Part shown: positions 24,256-32,621 of the stretch, one piece after another
Numbering within the stretch: the first letter of the stretch is position 1
How the letters are laid out: each line of letters begins with the position of its first letter
Origin: Pseudomonas wadenswilerensis
GTDB taxonomy: Bacteria; Pseudomonadota; Gammaproteobacteria; Pseudomonadales; Pseudomonadaceae
Length of the DNA: 64,000 nucleotides
Direction: 5' to 3'
Assembly (NCBI RefSeq): GCF_900497695.1
Contig: NZ_UIDD01000010.1
Span: 682,001-746,000 of the forward strand
Translations under genes and position numbers: made by a program
Notes under the pieces: generated by a model
Database searches by the model: none
The model's input: the letters and a program-made list of their open reading frames with translations, nothing else
Told to the model about the DNA's origin: nothing

Positions 24256-25461
24256 ATGTTCCAGCCCTCCCCCTGGCGCGCTGACTTTCCAGCCATCGAC
24301 GCCCTGCAACGCCAGCACCAGACCTACCTGGACAGCGCCGCTACCACGCAAAAACCGCAAATCCTGCTCGATGCCCTGAGCCACTACTACGGCCATGGTG
24401 CTGCCAATGTGCACCGTGCCCAACACTTGCCCGGCGCCCTGGCGACCCAAGCCTTCGAACGCAGCCGGGAAAAGGTCGCCGGCTGGCTGAACGCCGTCGA
24501 CAGCCAGCAAATCGTCTTCACCCATGGCGCCACCTCGGCCCTGAACCTGCTCGCCTATGGGCTTGAGCCGCTGTTCGAGGCCGGTGACGAAATTGCCATT
24601 AGCGCCCTGGAGCACCACGCCAACCTGCTGCCCTGGCAACAGTTGGCACAGCGCCGCGGACTCAAGCTGGTGGTGCTGCCACTGGACAGCCGCGGCCTGA
24701 TCGACCTCAACATCGCCCTGCAACTGATTGGCCCGCGCACCCGGGTGCTGGCGGTCAGCCAGTTGTCCAACGTACTTGGTGCCTGGCAGCCGCTGGAGCC
24801 CCTGCTGGCCCATGCCCAGGCCCAGGGCGCGCTGACCGTGGTCGATGGCGCCCAGGGCGTGGTCCACGGCCGTCATGACGTACGCCAGCTGGGCTGTGAC
24901 TTCTACGTATTCTCCAGCCACAAGCTGTATGGCCCTGACGGCGTCGGCGTGCTCTACGGCCGCAGCGAGGCCCTGGCGCGCCTGCGTCATTGGCAATTCG
25001 GCGGCGAGATGGTGCAGATCGCCGACTACCACAGCGCCAGCTTTCGCCCGGCGCCGCTGGGCTTCGAAGCCGGTACCCCGCCGATTGCCAGCGTGATCGG
25101 CCTCGGAGCCAGTCTCGATTACCTGGCGGGGCTCGATGCCCATGCGGTCGCCGAGCATGAAGCCGGCCTGCACCGGCATCTGCTGCGCGGCCTCAACGAC
25201 CGCGAAGGCATCCGCCTGCTTGGCCAGCCGCAACTGGCCCTGGCCAGCTTCGTAGTCGACGGTGTGCACAACGCTGATCTGGCCCATATGCTCACCGAAC
25301 AAGGCATCGCCGTGCGCGCCGGCCATCACTGCGCCATGCCATTGCTCAAAAGCCTCGGCCTGGACGGTGCGATCCGCGTGTCCCTGGGCTTGTACAACGA
25401 CTCCGACGACTTGCAGCGTTTCTTCGAAGCTCTGGATCAAGCCCTGGAGTTGCTGCGATGA
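24256..25461 (+). CDS. csdA: Cysteine desulfurase CsdA
   Basis: CsdA takes sulfur from cysteine as a persulfide and passes it to CsdE. The 401-residue SufS/CsdA-type PLP enzyme has TYLDSAATTQKP and ANVHRAQH near the N-terminus and the PLP Lys in FSSHKLYGPDGVGVLYG. The catalytic Cys lies in VRAGHHCAMPL near residue 358. It starts after a terminator-like hairpin and overlaps csdE as ATGA. With tcdA (CsdL) immediately downstream in the opposite direction, this matches the CSD sulfur-transfer system. Confidence 0.94.
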   Translation: MFQPSPWRADFPAIDALQRQHQTYLDSAATTQKPQILLDALSHYYGHGAANVHRAQHLPGALATQAFERSREKVAGWLNAVDSQQIVFTHGATSALNLLAYGLEPLFEAGDEIAISALEHHANLLPWQQLAQRRGLKLVVLPLDSRGLIDLNIALQLIGPRTRVLAVSQLSNVLGAWQPLEPLLAHAQAQGALTVVDGAQGVVHGRHDVRQLGCDFYVFSSHKLYGPDGVGVLYGRSEALARLRHWQFGGEMVQIADYHSASFRPAPLGFEAGTPPIASVIGLGASLDYLAGLDAHAVAEHEAGLHRHLLRGLNDREGIRLLGQPQLALASFVVDGVHNADLAHMLTEQGIAVRAGHHCAMPLLKSLGLDGAIRVSLGLYNDSDDLQRFFEALDQALELLR

Positions 25462-25868
25462 GCCTGCCGATGGCCGCACAGGAAGCCCTGAATGTCTTCG
25501 AACAGGCGGCCGGCTGGGAACAGCGCGCACGGTTGCTGATGCAATGGGGCGAGCGTCTGGCGCCCTTGAGCGAAGAGGAAAAGTCCGAATCCAATCGTGT
25601 TCATGGCTGCGAAAGCCAGGTCTGGCTGGTGGCCGAGCAGCAGGACGGCCAGTGGCGCTTCAAGGGTGCCAGCGATGCGCGGATCATCCGCGGCTTGCTG
25701 GCGCTGCTGCTGGTACGGATCGAAGGGCTGTCCAGCGCCGAACTGGCACAACTGGATCTGCCTGCCTGGTTCAATCAGCTGGGCCTGGGCCGCCAGCTCT
25801 CGCCTTCGCGCAGCAACGGCCTGAACGCCGTGCTGCAACGCATGTCTCAGCTCGCCGCGGGCGCCTGA
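25458..25868 (+). CDS. csdE: Sulfur acceptor protein CsdE (SufE-like)
   Basis: CsdE accepts persulfide sulfur from CsdA and stimulates its activity. The 136-residue SufE-fold protein has the acceptor Cys in NRVHGCESQVWL near residue 51 and the family segments AARIIRGLLALLL-like (DARIIRGLLALLLV) and SRSNGLNAVLQRM. It overlaps csdA by four bases. Its last 22 bases overlap the 3' end of the convergent tcdA gene. Confidence 0.94.
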   Translation: MSLPMAAQEALNVFEQAAGWEQRARLLMQWGERLAPLSEEEKSESNRVHGCESQVWLVAEQQDGQWRFKGASDARIIRGLLALLLVRIEGLSSAELAQLDLPAWFNQLGLGRQLSPSRSNGLNAVLQRMSQLAAGA

Positions 25869-26668
25869 GCCTTGCGCTCGGACGGGCGGCGGGCGCCGCC
25901 CACAAGCTTTTCCACCGCCTTGCTGGCGGCGACCATGCCGAAGGTTGCAGTGACCATCATCACCGCGCCGAAGCCGCCGGAGCAGTCCAGCTTAACCCCC
26001 TCGCCGACAAAGCTCTTCTGCAGGCAGACGCTGCCGTCGCCTTTGGGGTAGCGCAACTGTTCGGTGGAGAACACACAGGGCACGCTGTAGTTGCGGGTCA
26101 CCGTGCGGGAAAAACCATAATCGCGACGCAGGGTCGAACGCACCCGCGAAGCCAGCGGGTCGTTGAAGGTCTTGTTCAGGTCGGCGACGCGGATCTGGGT
26201 CGGATCGATCTGCCCTCCAGCACCACCGGTGCTGATGATGGTGATCTTGTGGCGCTTGCACCAGCCAATCAGCGCGGCCTTGGCCATGACGCTGTCGATG
26301 CAGTCGATCACACAGTCGATGTGCTCACCGATGTACTCGGGCAGGGTTTCCTTGGTGACGAAATCCACCACCGCATGCACCTTGCACGCCGGGTTGATGG
26401 CCCGCAGGCGCTCGGCCATGACCTCGGCCTTGGCGCGGCCGATATTGCCCTCCTGGGCATGCAACTGACGGTTGGTATTGCTGACGCAGACATCATCGAG
26501 GTCGAACAGGGAGATTTCGCCCACGCCGCTACGGGCCATGGCTTCGGCCGCCCAGGAGCCGACCCCGCCGATACCGACGATGGCTACGTGGGCCTCGCGC
26601 AGGCGCTGCAGGCCGTTGTCACCGTACAACCGGGCGACACCGGCAAAGCGTGGATCTTCTGTACTCAT
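25847..26668 (-). CDS. tcdA: tRNA threonylcarbamoyladenosine dehydratase TcdA (CsdL)
   Basis: TcdA uses ATP to cyclise t6A37 in tRNA to ct6A. The 273-residue E1/MoeB/ThiF-type protein has the Rossmann motif VAIVGIGGVGSWAAEA, the ATP-binding FDLDDVCVSNTNRQ and AKAEVMAERL, and VIDCIDSVMAKAAL. The C-terminal region has a Gly-rich hydrophobic segment (GGFGAVMMVTATFGMVA) that fits the membrane-associating part of this family. It is convergent with csdE and works with the CSD sulfur system in E. coli. Confidence 0.94.
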   Translation of the reverse strand: MSTEDPRFAGVARLYGDNGLQRLREAHVAIVGIGGVGSWAAEAMARSGVGEISLFDLDDVCVSNTNRQLHAQEGNIGRAKAEVMAERLRAINPACKVHAVVDFVTKETLPEYIGEHIDCVIDCIDSVMAKAALIGWCKRHKITIISTGGAGGQIDPTQIRVADLNKTFNDPLASRVRSTLRRDYGFSRTVTRNYSVPCVFSTEQLRYPKGDGSVCLQKSFVGEGVKLDCSGGFGAVMMVTATFGMVAASKAVEKLVGGARRPSERKAQAPAAS

Positions 26669-26957
26669 GGCCCAACCCCGAAAAAACCGGCGCGTATTAT
26701 AGGCCTCTTACGACGCGATGGCACCCTGCTGTACCCGCCGCCTGAGTCGTGCATTGGTAAAGGTAGTTGTAATCCTGCTTTAATGTCCCATGCAATCCAA
26801 AGACTTGGACGACAAAAGTACGGGCTAAGAACTTCAGCTCCTGAAGCCAATCCAATCTTCTGCCACCGACCTGTTCTCACATTGCCAGGACAGGACGCAC
26901 GCAGGATTCGCGCCCTCCGGCGCCCGCCCGTTCCACCTTTCGGAACCCGAACTATCT
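26669..26957. other. 289-bp divergent intergenic region between tcdA and the ndvB-like gene
   Basis: The segment must hold both divergent promoters. It contains an AT-richer stretch around 26755-26830, but I find no convincing -35/-10 pair, strong hairpin or repeat, and no plausible small gene. Confidence 0.5.
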
Positions 26958-29549
26958 ATGTCATCGCGTAAATTTGGTATCAACCTGGTGATAGTCATGG
27001 CCATCGCCGCGCTATTCACCGGGTTCTGGGCGCTGATCAACCGCCCGGTTTCCGCCCCCAACTGGCCGGAGCAGATTTCCGGTTTCTCCTATTCGCCGTT
27101 CCGCCAGGGCGAGAGCCCGCAAAAGGGCCAGTACCCGAGCGAGGACGAACTGCGCCAGGACCTCGAACAGCTCAGCAAGCTGACCGACAGCATCCGTATC
27201 TATACGGTGGAAGGCACACAGGCGGAGATTCCGCGCCTGGCCGAAGAGTTCGGCCTGCGCGTGACCCTGGGGGTGTGGATCAGCCCGGACCTTGAGCGCA
27301 ACGAGCGGGAAATCGAGAAAGCCATCGAACTGGCCAACAGCTCGCGCAGTGTCGTGCGGGTCATGGTCGGCAACGAAGCGCTGTTCCGCAAGGAGATCAC
27401 CCCGGAGGCGCTGATCCAGTACATGGACCGGGTGCGCGCGGCGGTAAAGGTACCGGTGACCACCAGTGAGCAATGGCACATCTGGAAAGAACATCCGGAG
27501 CTGGCCAAGCATGCCGACCTGGTGGCTGCGCACATCCTGCCATACTGGGAATTCATTCCGATGAAGGATGCCGGCCAGTTCGTCCTCGACCGTGCCCGCG
27601 ACCTCAAGCAACAATTCCCACGCAAACCGCTGCTGCTGTCTGAAGTCGGCTGGCCAAGCAACGGCCGCATGCGTGGCGGTGCCGAAGCGACCCAGGCCGA
27701 CCAGGCCATCTACCTGCGCACCCTGGTCAACAAGCTCAACCGCCAGGGCTACAACTACTTTGTCATCGAAGCCTACGACCAGCCGTGGAAAGCCAGCGAC
27801 GAAGGCTCGGTGGGCGCTTACTGGGGCGTATTCAATGCCGCACGCCAGCAAAAATTCAACTTTGAAGGCCCGGTTGTAGCCATTCCGCAATGGCGCGTGC
27901 TGGCGGTCGGTTCGGTGGTACTGGCGATGCTCTCGCTGACCCTGCTGCTGATCGACGGCTCGGCCCTGCGCCAGCGCGGCCGGACCTTCCTGACCTTTAT
28001 CGCCTTCCTTTGCGGTTCGGTACTGGTGTGGATCGGCTACGACTACAGCCAGCAATACAGCACCTGGTTCAGCCTGACCGTGGGCTTCCTGCTCGCCCTC
28101 GGCGCCCTCGGCGTGTTTATCGTGCTGCTCACCGAGGCCCATGAGCTGGCCGAAGCGGTGTGGATTCACAAACGCCGCCGGGAATTCTTGCCGGTGCAGG
28201 CCGACGCGGCCTACCGTCCCAAGGTCTCGGTGCATGTGCCGTGCTACAACGAGCCGCCGGAGATGGTCAAACAGACCCTCAACGCCCTGGCGGCGCTGGA
28301 TTATCCGGACTACGAAGTCCTGATCATCGACAACAACACCAAGGACCCGGCGGTCTGGGAGCCGATCAAGGCTCACTGCGAGATGCTCGGCGAGCGCTTC
28401 AAGTTCTTCCACGTCGCGCCCCTGGCCGGTTTCAAGGGCGGTGCGCTGAATTATCTGATCCCGCATACCGCCAAGGATGCCGAAGTGATCGCAGTGATCG
28501 ACTCGGACTACTGCGTCGACCGCAACTGGCTCAAGCACATGGTGCCGCACTTCGCCGATCCGAAGATCGCCGTGGTGCAATCGCCCCAGGACTACCGCGA
28601 CCAGAACGAAAGCACCTTCAAGAAGCTGTGCTACAGCGAATACAAGGGCTTCTTCCATATCGGCATGGTCACCCGCAACGACCGTGACGCGATCATCCAG
28701 CACGGCACCATGACCATGACCCGGCGCTCGGTGCTCGAAGAGCTGGGCTGGGCCGACTGGTGCATCTGCGAGGATGCAGAGCTCGGCCTGCGGGTGTTCG
28801 AGAAAGGCTACTCGGCGGCCTATTCCCACGAGAGCTATGGCAAGGGCCTGATGCCTGACACCTTCATCGACTTCAAGAAGCAGCGCTTCCGCTGGGCCTA
28901 CGGCGCCATCCAGATCATCAAGCGCCATGCCGCAAGCCTGCTACGCGGCAAGGACTCGGAACTGACCCGTGGCCAGCGCTATCACTTCCTCGCCGGCTGG
29001 CTGCCGTGGATTGCCGATGGCATGAATATCTTCTTCACCGTCGGCGCCCTGCTGTGGTCGGCGGCGATGATCATCGTGCCGCAACGGGTCGACCCACCGC
29101 TGCTGATCTTCGCCATTCCGCCACTGGCGCTGTTCGTCTTCAAGGTCGGCAAGATCGTGTTCCTCTACCGCCGTGCGGTAGGCGTGAACCTCAAGGACGC
29201 TTTCGCCGCGGCCCTGGCCGGCCTTGCCCTGTCGCACACCATTGCCAAGGCGGTGCTGTACGGTTTCTTCACCAGCAGCATCCCGTTCTTCCGCACGCCG
29301 AAGAACGCCGACAGCCATGGTTTGCTGGTGGCGCTTTCCGAAGCCCGTGAAGAGCTGTTCATCATGTTGCTGTTGTGGGGTGCGGCGGCCGGGATCTACC
29401 TGGTTCAGGGCCTGCCGAGCAACGACATGCGTTTCTGGGTGGCCATGCTGCTGGTGCAGTCGCTGCCGTACCTGGCGGCACTGATCATGGCCATGCTGTC
29501 GTCGCTGCCCAAGCCGGTGGATGCCGCACAGCCGGCCCAGGCCTCCTGA
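26958..29549 (+). CDS. ndvB: Membrane GH17-GT2 beta-glucan synthase, NdvB-like
   Basis: This probably polymerises (cyclic) beta-1,3-linked glucan across the inner membrane. The 863-residue protein has an N-terminal membrane anchor and a GH17-like transglycosylase domain at about 40-300 (VMVGNEALFRKE, LLSEVGWPSNGR, with catalytic-type Glu residues). Membrane helices span about 310-395, and the GT2 domain about 420-680 shows DSDYC, EDAELGLRV and QRFRW. More helices follow. P. aeruginosa NdvB, a periplasmic glucan synthase linked to biofilm antibiotic tolerance, lies beside dapE as here. The symbol rests on that synteny and domain order. Confidence 0.82.
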   Translation: MSSRKFGINLVIVMAIAALFTGFWALINRPVSAPNWPEQISGFSYSPFRQGESPQKGQYPSEDELRQDLEQLSKLTDSIRIYTVEGTQAEIPRLAEEFGLRVTLGVWISPDLERNEREIEKAIELANSSRSVVRVMVGNEALFRKEITPEALIQYMDRVRAAVKVPVTTSEQWHIWKEHPELAKHADLVAAHILPYWEFIPMKDAGQFVLDRARDLKQQFPRKPLLLSEVGWPSNGRMRGGAEATQADQAIYLRTLVNKLNRQGYNYFVIEAYDQPWKASDEGSVGAYWGVFNAARQQKFNFEGPVVAIPQWRVLAVGSVVLAMLSLTLLLIDGSALRQRGRTFLTFIAFLCGSVLVWIGYDYSQQYSTWFSLTVGFLLALGALGVFIVLLTEAHELAEAVWIHKRRREFLPVQADAAYRPKVSVHVPCYNEPPEMVKQTLNALAALDYPDYEVLIIDNNTKDPAVWEPIKAHCEMLGERFKFFHVAPLAGFKGGALNYLIPHTAKDAEVIAVIDSDYCVDRNWLKHMVPHFADPKIAVVQSPQDYRDQNESTFKKLCYSEYKGFFHIGMVTRNDRDAIIQHGTMTMTRRSVLEELGWADWCICEDAELGLRVFEKGYSAAYSHESYGKGLMPDTFIDFKKQRFRWAYGAIQIIKRHAASLLRGKDSELTRGQRYHFLAGWLPWIADGMNIFFTVGALLWSAAMIIVPQRVDPPLLIFAIPPLALFVFKVGKIVFLYRRAVGVNLKDAFAAALAGLALSHTIAKAVLYGFFTSSIPFFRTPKNADSHGLLVALSEAREELFIMLLLWGAAAGIYLVQGLPSNDMRFWVAMLLVQSLPYLAALIMAMLSSLPKPVDAAQPAQAS

Positions 29550-29573
29550 CCCCGGGGCGGCCTTGCCGCCCTT

Positions 29574-29642
29574 TCGCCGGCAAGGCCGGCTCCCACAGGA
29601 CGGGTAAACACCCAACCTGTGGGAGCTGGCTTGCCAGCGATG
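29574..29642. repeat. REP doublet downstream of ndvB-like gene
   Basis: TCGCCGGCAAGGCCGGCTCC(CACAG) at 29574-29598 and its inverted partner CTGTGGGAGCTGGCTTGCC(AGCGATGA) at 29617-29642 face each other across an 18-base spacer. This is a REP class distinct from the one at the IS site. The rest of 29550-29742 holds the dapE upstream region; GGAG lies six bases before its ATG. Confidence 0.85.
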
Positions 29643-29742
29643 AGGCGCTGACAAACAGCGCAGATCCAAGGTCCTCAACCCCTGCTTTTGCTATAAGATA
29701 ACCCCCCTCGAATTCGTGCCCTGCCTTGCCCCGGAGCTCCCC

Positions 29743-30894
29743 ATGACGGCCCCAGCCGACCTCTCGCCTACCCTTGAACTGGCCTGCGACCTGATTCGCC
29801 GTCCGTCGGTAACCCCGCTGGACTTCGATTGCCAGAAACAGATGATGCAGCGCCTGGGCGATGCCGGTTTCATGCTCGAACCGATGCGGATCGAAGACGT
29901 CGACAACTTCTGGGCCACCCATGGCACCCAGGACGGTCCCGTGCTGTGCTTCGCCGGCCACACCGACGTAGTCCCGACCGGCCCGGTGCAAGCCTGGCAG
30001 AACGATCCGTTCGACGCCCTGATCGATGCCGATGGCATGCTCTGCGGGCGTGGCGCTGCCGACATGAAGGGCAGCCTGGCGGCCATGGTGGTGGCCACCG
30101 AGCGCTTCGTCGCCGACTATCCCAACCATCGCGGCAAGGTCGCCTTCCTGATCACCAGCGATGAAGAAGGCCCGGCCCACCACGGCACCAAGGCCGTGGT
30201 CGAGCGCCTGGCAGCACGCAACGAGCGCCTGGACTGGTGCATCGTCGGCGAGCCATCGAGCACCAGCCTGGTCGGTGACGTGGTCAAGAACGGCCGTCGC
30301 GGCTCGCTCGGCGCCAAGCTCACCGTGCGCGGCGTACAGGGCCATGTGGCCTACCCGCACCTGGCGAAGAACCCGATCCACCTGGCCACTCCGGCCCTGG
30401 CGGAACTGGCTGCCGAGCACTGGGACGAAGGCAACGCGTTCTTCCCGCCGACCAGCTTCCAGATCTCCAACCTCAACTCCGGCACCGGCGCCACCAACGT
30501 GGTGCCGGGCGAGCTGACCGCACTGTTCAACTTCCGCTTCTCTACCGAATCGACGGTCGAAGGCCTGCAGCAGCGAGTTGCCGCCATCCTCGACAAGCAC
30601 CAGCTGGATTGGCACGTGGACTGGGCCTTGTCGGGCCTGCCGTTCCTCACCGAGCCGGGCGACCTGCTCGACGCCGTATCGGCGAGCATCAAGGCGGTCA
30701 CCGGCCGTGAAACCAAGGCGTCGACCAGCGGCGGCACCTCCGACGGGCGCTTCATCGCCACCCTCGGCACCCAGGTGGTCGAGCTGGGCCCGGTCAACGC
30801 CACCATTCACCAGGTCAACGAGCGGATCCTGGCCAGCGACCTCGACGTGCTGACCGAAATCTACTACCAGACCCTGACCCGGTTGCTTGCCTGA
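29743..30894 (+). CDS. dapE: Succinyl-diaminopimelate desuccinylase
   Basis: DapE hydrolyses N-succinyl-LL-DAP to LL-DAP and succinate. The 383-residue M20 metallopeptidase-fold enzyme has zinc ligands in CFAGHTDVVPTG, GRGAADMKGS and TSDEEGPAHHGT (catalytic Glu and ligand Glu), plus the C-terminal VNATIHQVNE His. I chose the ATG at 29743 for its good ribosome binding site and the family N-terminus. Its TGA overlaps the rlmA ATG (TGATG), so the two are coupled. Confidence 0.97.
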   Translation: MTAPADLSPTLELACDLIRRPSVTPLDFDCQKQMMQRLGDAGFMLEPMRIEDVDNFWATHGTQDGPVLCFAGHTDVVPTGPVQAWQNDPFDALIDADGMLCGRGAADMKGSLAAMVVATERFVADYPNHRGKVAFLITSDEEGPAHHGTKAVVERLAARNERLDWCIVGEPSSTSLVGDVVKNGRRGSLGAKLTVRGVQGHVAYPHLAKNPIHLATPALAELAAEHWDEGNAFFPPTSFQISNLNSGTGATNVVPGELTALFNFRFSTESTVEGLQQRVAAILDKHQLDWHVDWALSGLPFLTEPGDLLDAVSASIKAVTGRETKASTSGGTSDGRFIATLGTQVVELGPVNATIHQVNERILASDLDVLTEIYYQTLTRLLA

Positions 30895-31706
30895 TGCTCA
30901 CCTGCCCAATCTGCAGCGCCGCGCTGAGCACCCTCGACAATGGCGTGGCCTGCCCGGCCGGCCACCGTTTCGACCGTGCCCGACAGGGTTACCTGAACCT
31001 GTTGCCGGTGCAGCACAAGAACAGCCGTGACCCGGGCGACAACCAGGCCATGGTCGAGGCCCGCCGCGACTTTCTCAACGCCGGGCATTACGCCCCGGTA
31101 GCCCGGCGCCTGGCCGAGCTTGCCGCTGAACGCGCACCGGCACGCTGGCTGGATATCGGCTGTGGCGAGGGTTACTACACCGCGCAGATCGCCGCAGCGC
31201 TGCCCGAGGCCGACGGTTATGCCCTGGACATCTCCCGCGAAGCGGTCAAGCGTGCCTGCAAGCGCAACCCGGCGCTGACCTGGCTGGTGGCGAGCATGGC
31301 CCGGGTGCCGCTGGCCGATGCCAGTTGCCAGTTCCTGGCCAGTGTCTTCAGCCCGCTGGACTGGCAGGAAGCCCTGCGCCTGCTGAGCCCCGGCGGCGGC
31401 CTGATGCGCGTCGGCCCGACCAACGAGCACCTGATCGAGTTGCGCCACAAGCTCTACGATGAAGTGCGCGACTACGCCGACGACAAACACCTGGCACTGG
31501 TGCCAGCGGGCATGCAGCACGCCCATAGCGAAACCCTGAAATTCCGCCTCAGCCTTGCCGATAGCAAGGCCCGCGCCGACCTGCTGGCCATGACCCCGCA
31601 TGGTTGGCGCGCCAGCGCCGATAAACGCGCGCGCGTCATCGACCAGGCCGAGCCTTTCGAGGTCACGGTATCGATGCGTTACGATTACTTTGTGCGCCAA
31701 GACTGA
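30894..31706 (+). CDS. rlmA: 23S rRNA (guanine-N1)-methyltransferase RlmA
   Basis: RlmA methylates G745 of 23S rRNA in Gram-negative bacteria. The 270-residue protein begins with a zinc-binding finger (C4, C7, C20, H24 in CPICSAAL...ACPAGH), followed by the SAM-binding motif WLDIGCGEGYYTAQI. The segment FDRARQGYLNLLPVQHKNS is also highly typical. It starts inside the dapE stop codon and precedes a small conserved gene by 17 bp, so the three genes likely form an operon. Confidence 0.93.
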   Translation: MLTCPICSAALSTLDNGVACPAGHRFDRARQGYLNLLPVQHKNSRDPGDNQAMVEARRDFLNAGHYAPVARRLAELAAERAPARWLDIGCGEGYYTAQIAAALPEADGYALDISREAVKRACKRNPALTWLVASMARVPLADASCQFLASVFSPLDWQEALRLLSPGGGLMRVGPTNEHLIELRHKLYDEVRDYADDKHLALVPAGMQHAHSETLKFRLSLADSKARADLLAMTPHGWRASADKRARVIDQAEPFEVTVSMRYDYFVRQD

Positions 31707-31723
31707 GCGCACCCGGAGCCCCT

Positions 31724-32101
31724 ATGCGCCAACCCGATATCGAGATTTACCTGAAAGACGCCGACGTCGACCACAAGCAGATCGCCGCCTGGCTCACCGA
31801 GGCACTCGGCCCGTGCAGCGACTGGCAGCAGAAAGGCCAGACCTACAAGTGCAAGGCCGGTAACATTCCAGTTACCTGGTTACCGAAGGCTGTGGGCAAA
31901 TGGAACAGTCTTTACCTGGAAAGCGACCAGACGCCGTGGGACGACGACATCGCCTGCGCGCGCGCCGCCTTTGCCGCGCTGAGCGTCGAAGTGCGCTGCG
32001 CGCCGGGCACCTGGGTCGAGGAAGAAGGTGAAGAGGATGCCGATCGCTGGATCCGCATCAGTGCCGACGGTGAAGAGGAAATCACCTGGCGTACCAACTG
32101 A
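31724..32101 (+). CDS. Small acidic conserved hypothetical protein
   Basis: I do not recognise a functional family. The 125-residue product is acidic, with a Glu/Asp-rich tail (WVEEEGEEDADRW). It has several Trp residues and no signal peptide or membrane segment, so it is probably cytosolic. It is 17 bp downstream of rlmA and ends before a strong bidirectional terminator, so it is the last gene of the dapE-rlmA unit. From memory, a small gene of this kind sits at the same place in other pseudomonads. Confidence 0.8.
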   Translation: MRQPDIEIYLKDADVDHKQIAAWLTEALGPCSDWQQKGQTYKCKAGNIPVTWLPKAVGKWNSLYLESDQTPWDDDIACARAAFAALSVEVRCAPGTWVEEEGEEDADRWIRISADGEEEITWRTN

Positions 32102-32114
32102 AATTGCTTCTTCG

Positions 32115-32151
32115 AAAAGGCCCGCCCCGGTTGTCCGGCGGCGGGCCTTTT
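32115..32151. terminator. Bidirectional intrinsic terminator
   Basis: AAAAGGCCCGC and GCGGGCCTTTT form an 11-bp stem around a 15-base loop. It lies between the convergent small acidic protein gene and the cold-shock gene and has T-runs on both strands. Confidence 0.9.
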
Positions 32152-32189
32152 CGCTTGTGGGCCCAGGCTCGAGGCTTGTGGCCCGGCGC

Positions 32190-32399
32190 TTACAGCCCGA
32201 CTACGTCTTCTGCCTGCAGGCCTTTCTGGCCCTGAGTCAGATTGTATTCGACCTGCTGCCCCTCAAGCAGGGTGCGATGACCCTCCCCGCGGATGGCACG
32301 GTAGTGAACAAACACGTCCGCGCCACCTTCACGCTGAATGAAGCCGTAACCTTTGGCGTCATTGAACCACTTTACACTTCCAGTCTCACGAGACGACAT
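32190..32399 (-). CDS. Cold-shock domain protein
   Basis: This is a single-stranded nucleic-acid-binding OB-fold protein of 69 residues. The two RNP motifs are visible: KGYGFIQ and DVFVHY, within TGSVKWFNDAKGYGFIQREGG. The sequence SSRETGSVKWFNDAK is closer to the divergent Pseudomonas Csp next to dapE than to CapB/CspD. The ATG has CGGAG ten bases upstream and a leader of roughly 100 nt, as is common for csp genes. It converges on the dapE operon. Confidence 0.93.
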   Translation of the reverse strand: MSSRETGSVKWFNDAKGYGFIQREGGADVFVHYRAIRGEGHRTLLEGQQVEYNLTQGQKGLQAEDVVGL

Positions 32400-32507
32400 C
32401 TGAACTACTCCGGATTTTTATTTTGGAATCGCCTGGCATGCAGAGAGGTCACGGCCCCCTGCCGACGCAGCTTGCACAAATCTCTTGCAAGCGGCGGACC
32501 GAGTATA
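32400..32507 (-). promoter_or_regulatory. Leader and candidate promoter of the cold-shock gene
   Basis: On the minus strand TATACT (32507-32502) is a good -10, with a poor -35. A leader of about 95 nt then runs to the ATG. Long structured leaders are common in csp genes, but I cannot show a specific thermosensor here. The AT-rich 32510-32545 segment lies between this and plsB. Confidence 0.45.
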
Positions 32508-32621
32508 TGACACACTTAAATTAATTTTCATGACCGGGGCGCTTTTTGCTGAACTTGCGCAGATACGGCACACTAACCGACTGAGCAATCACTCGAAAAT
32601 CTCATCCAGAGCACACACCGT

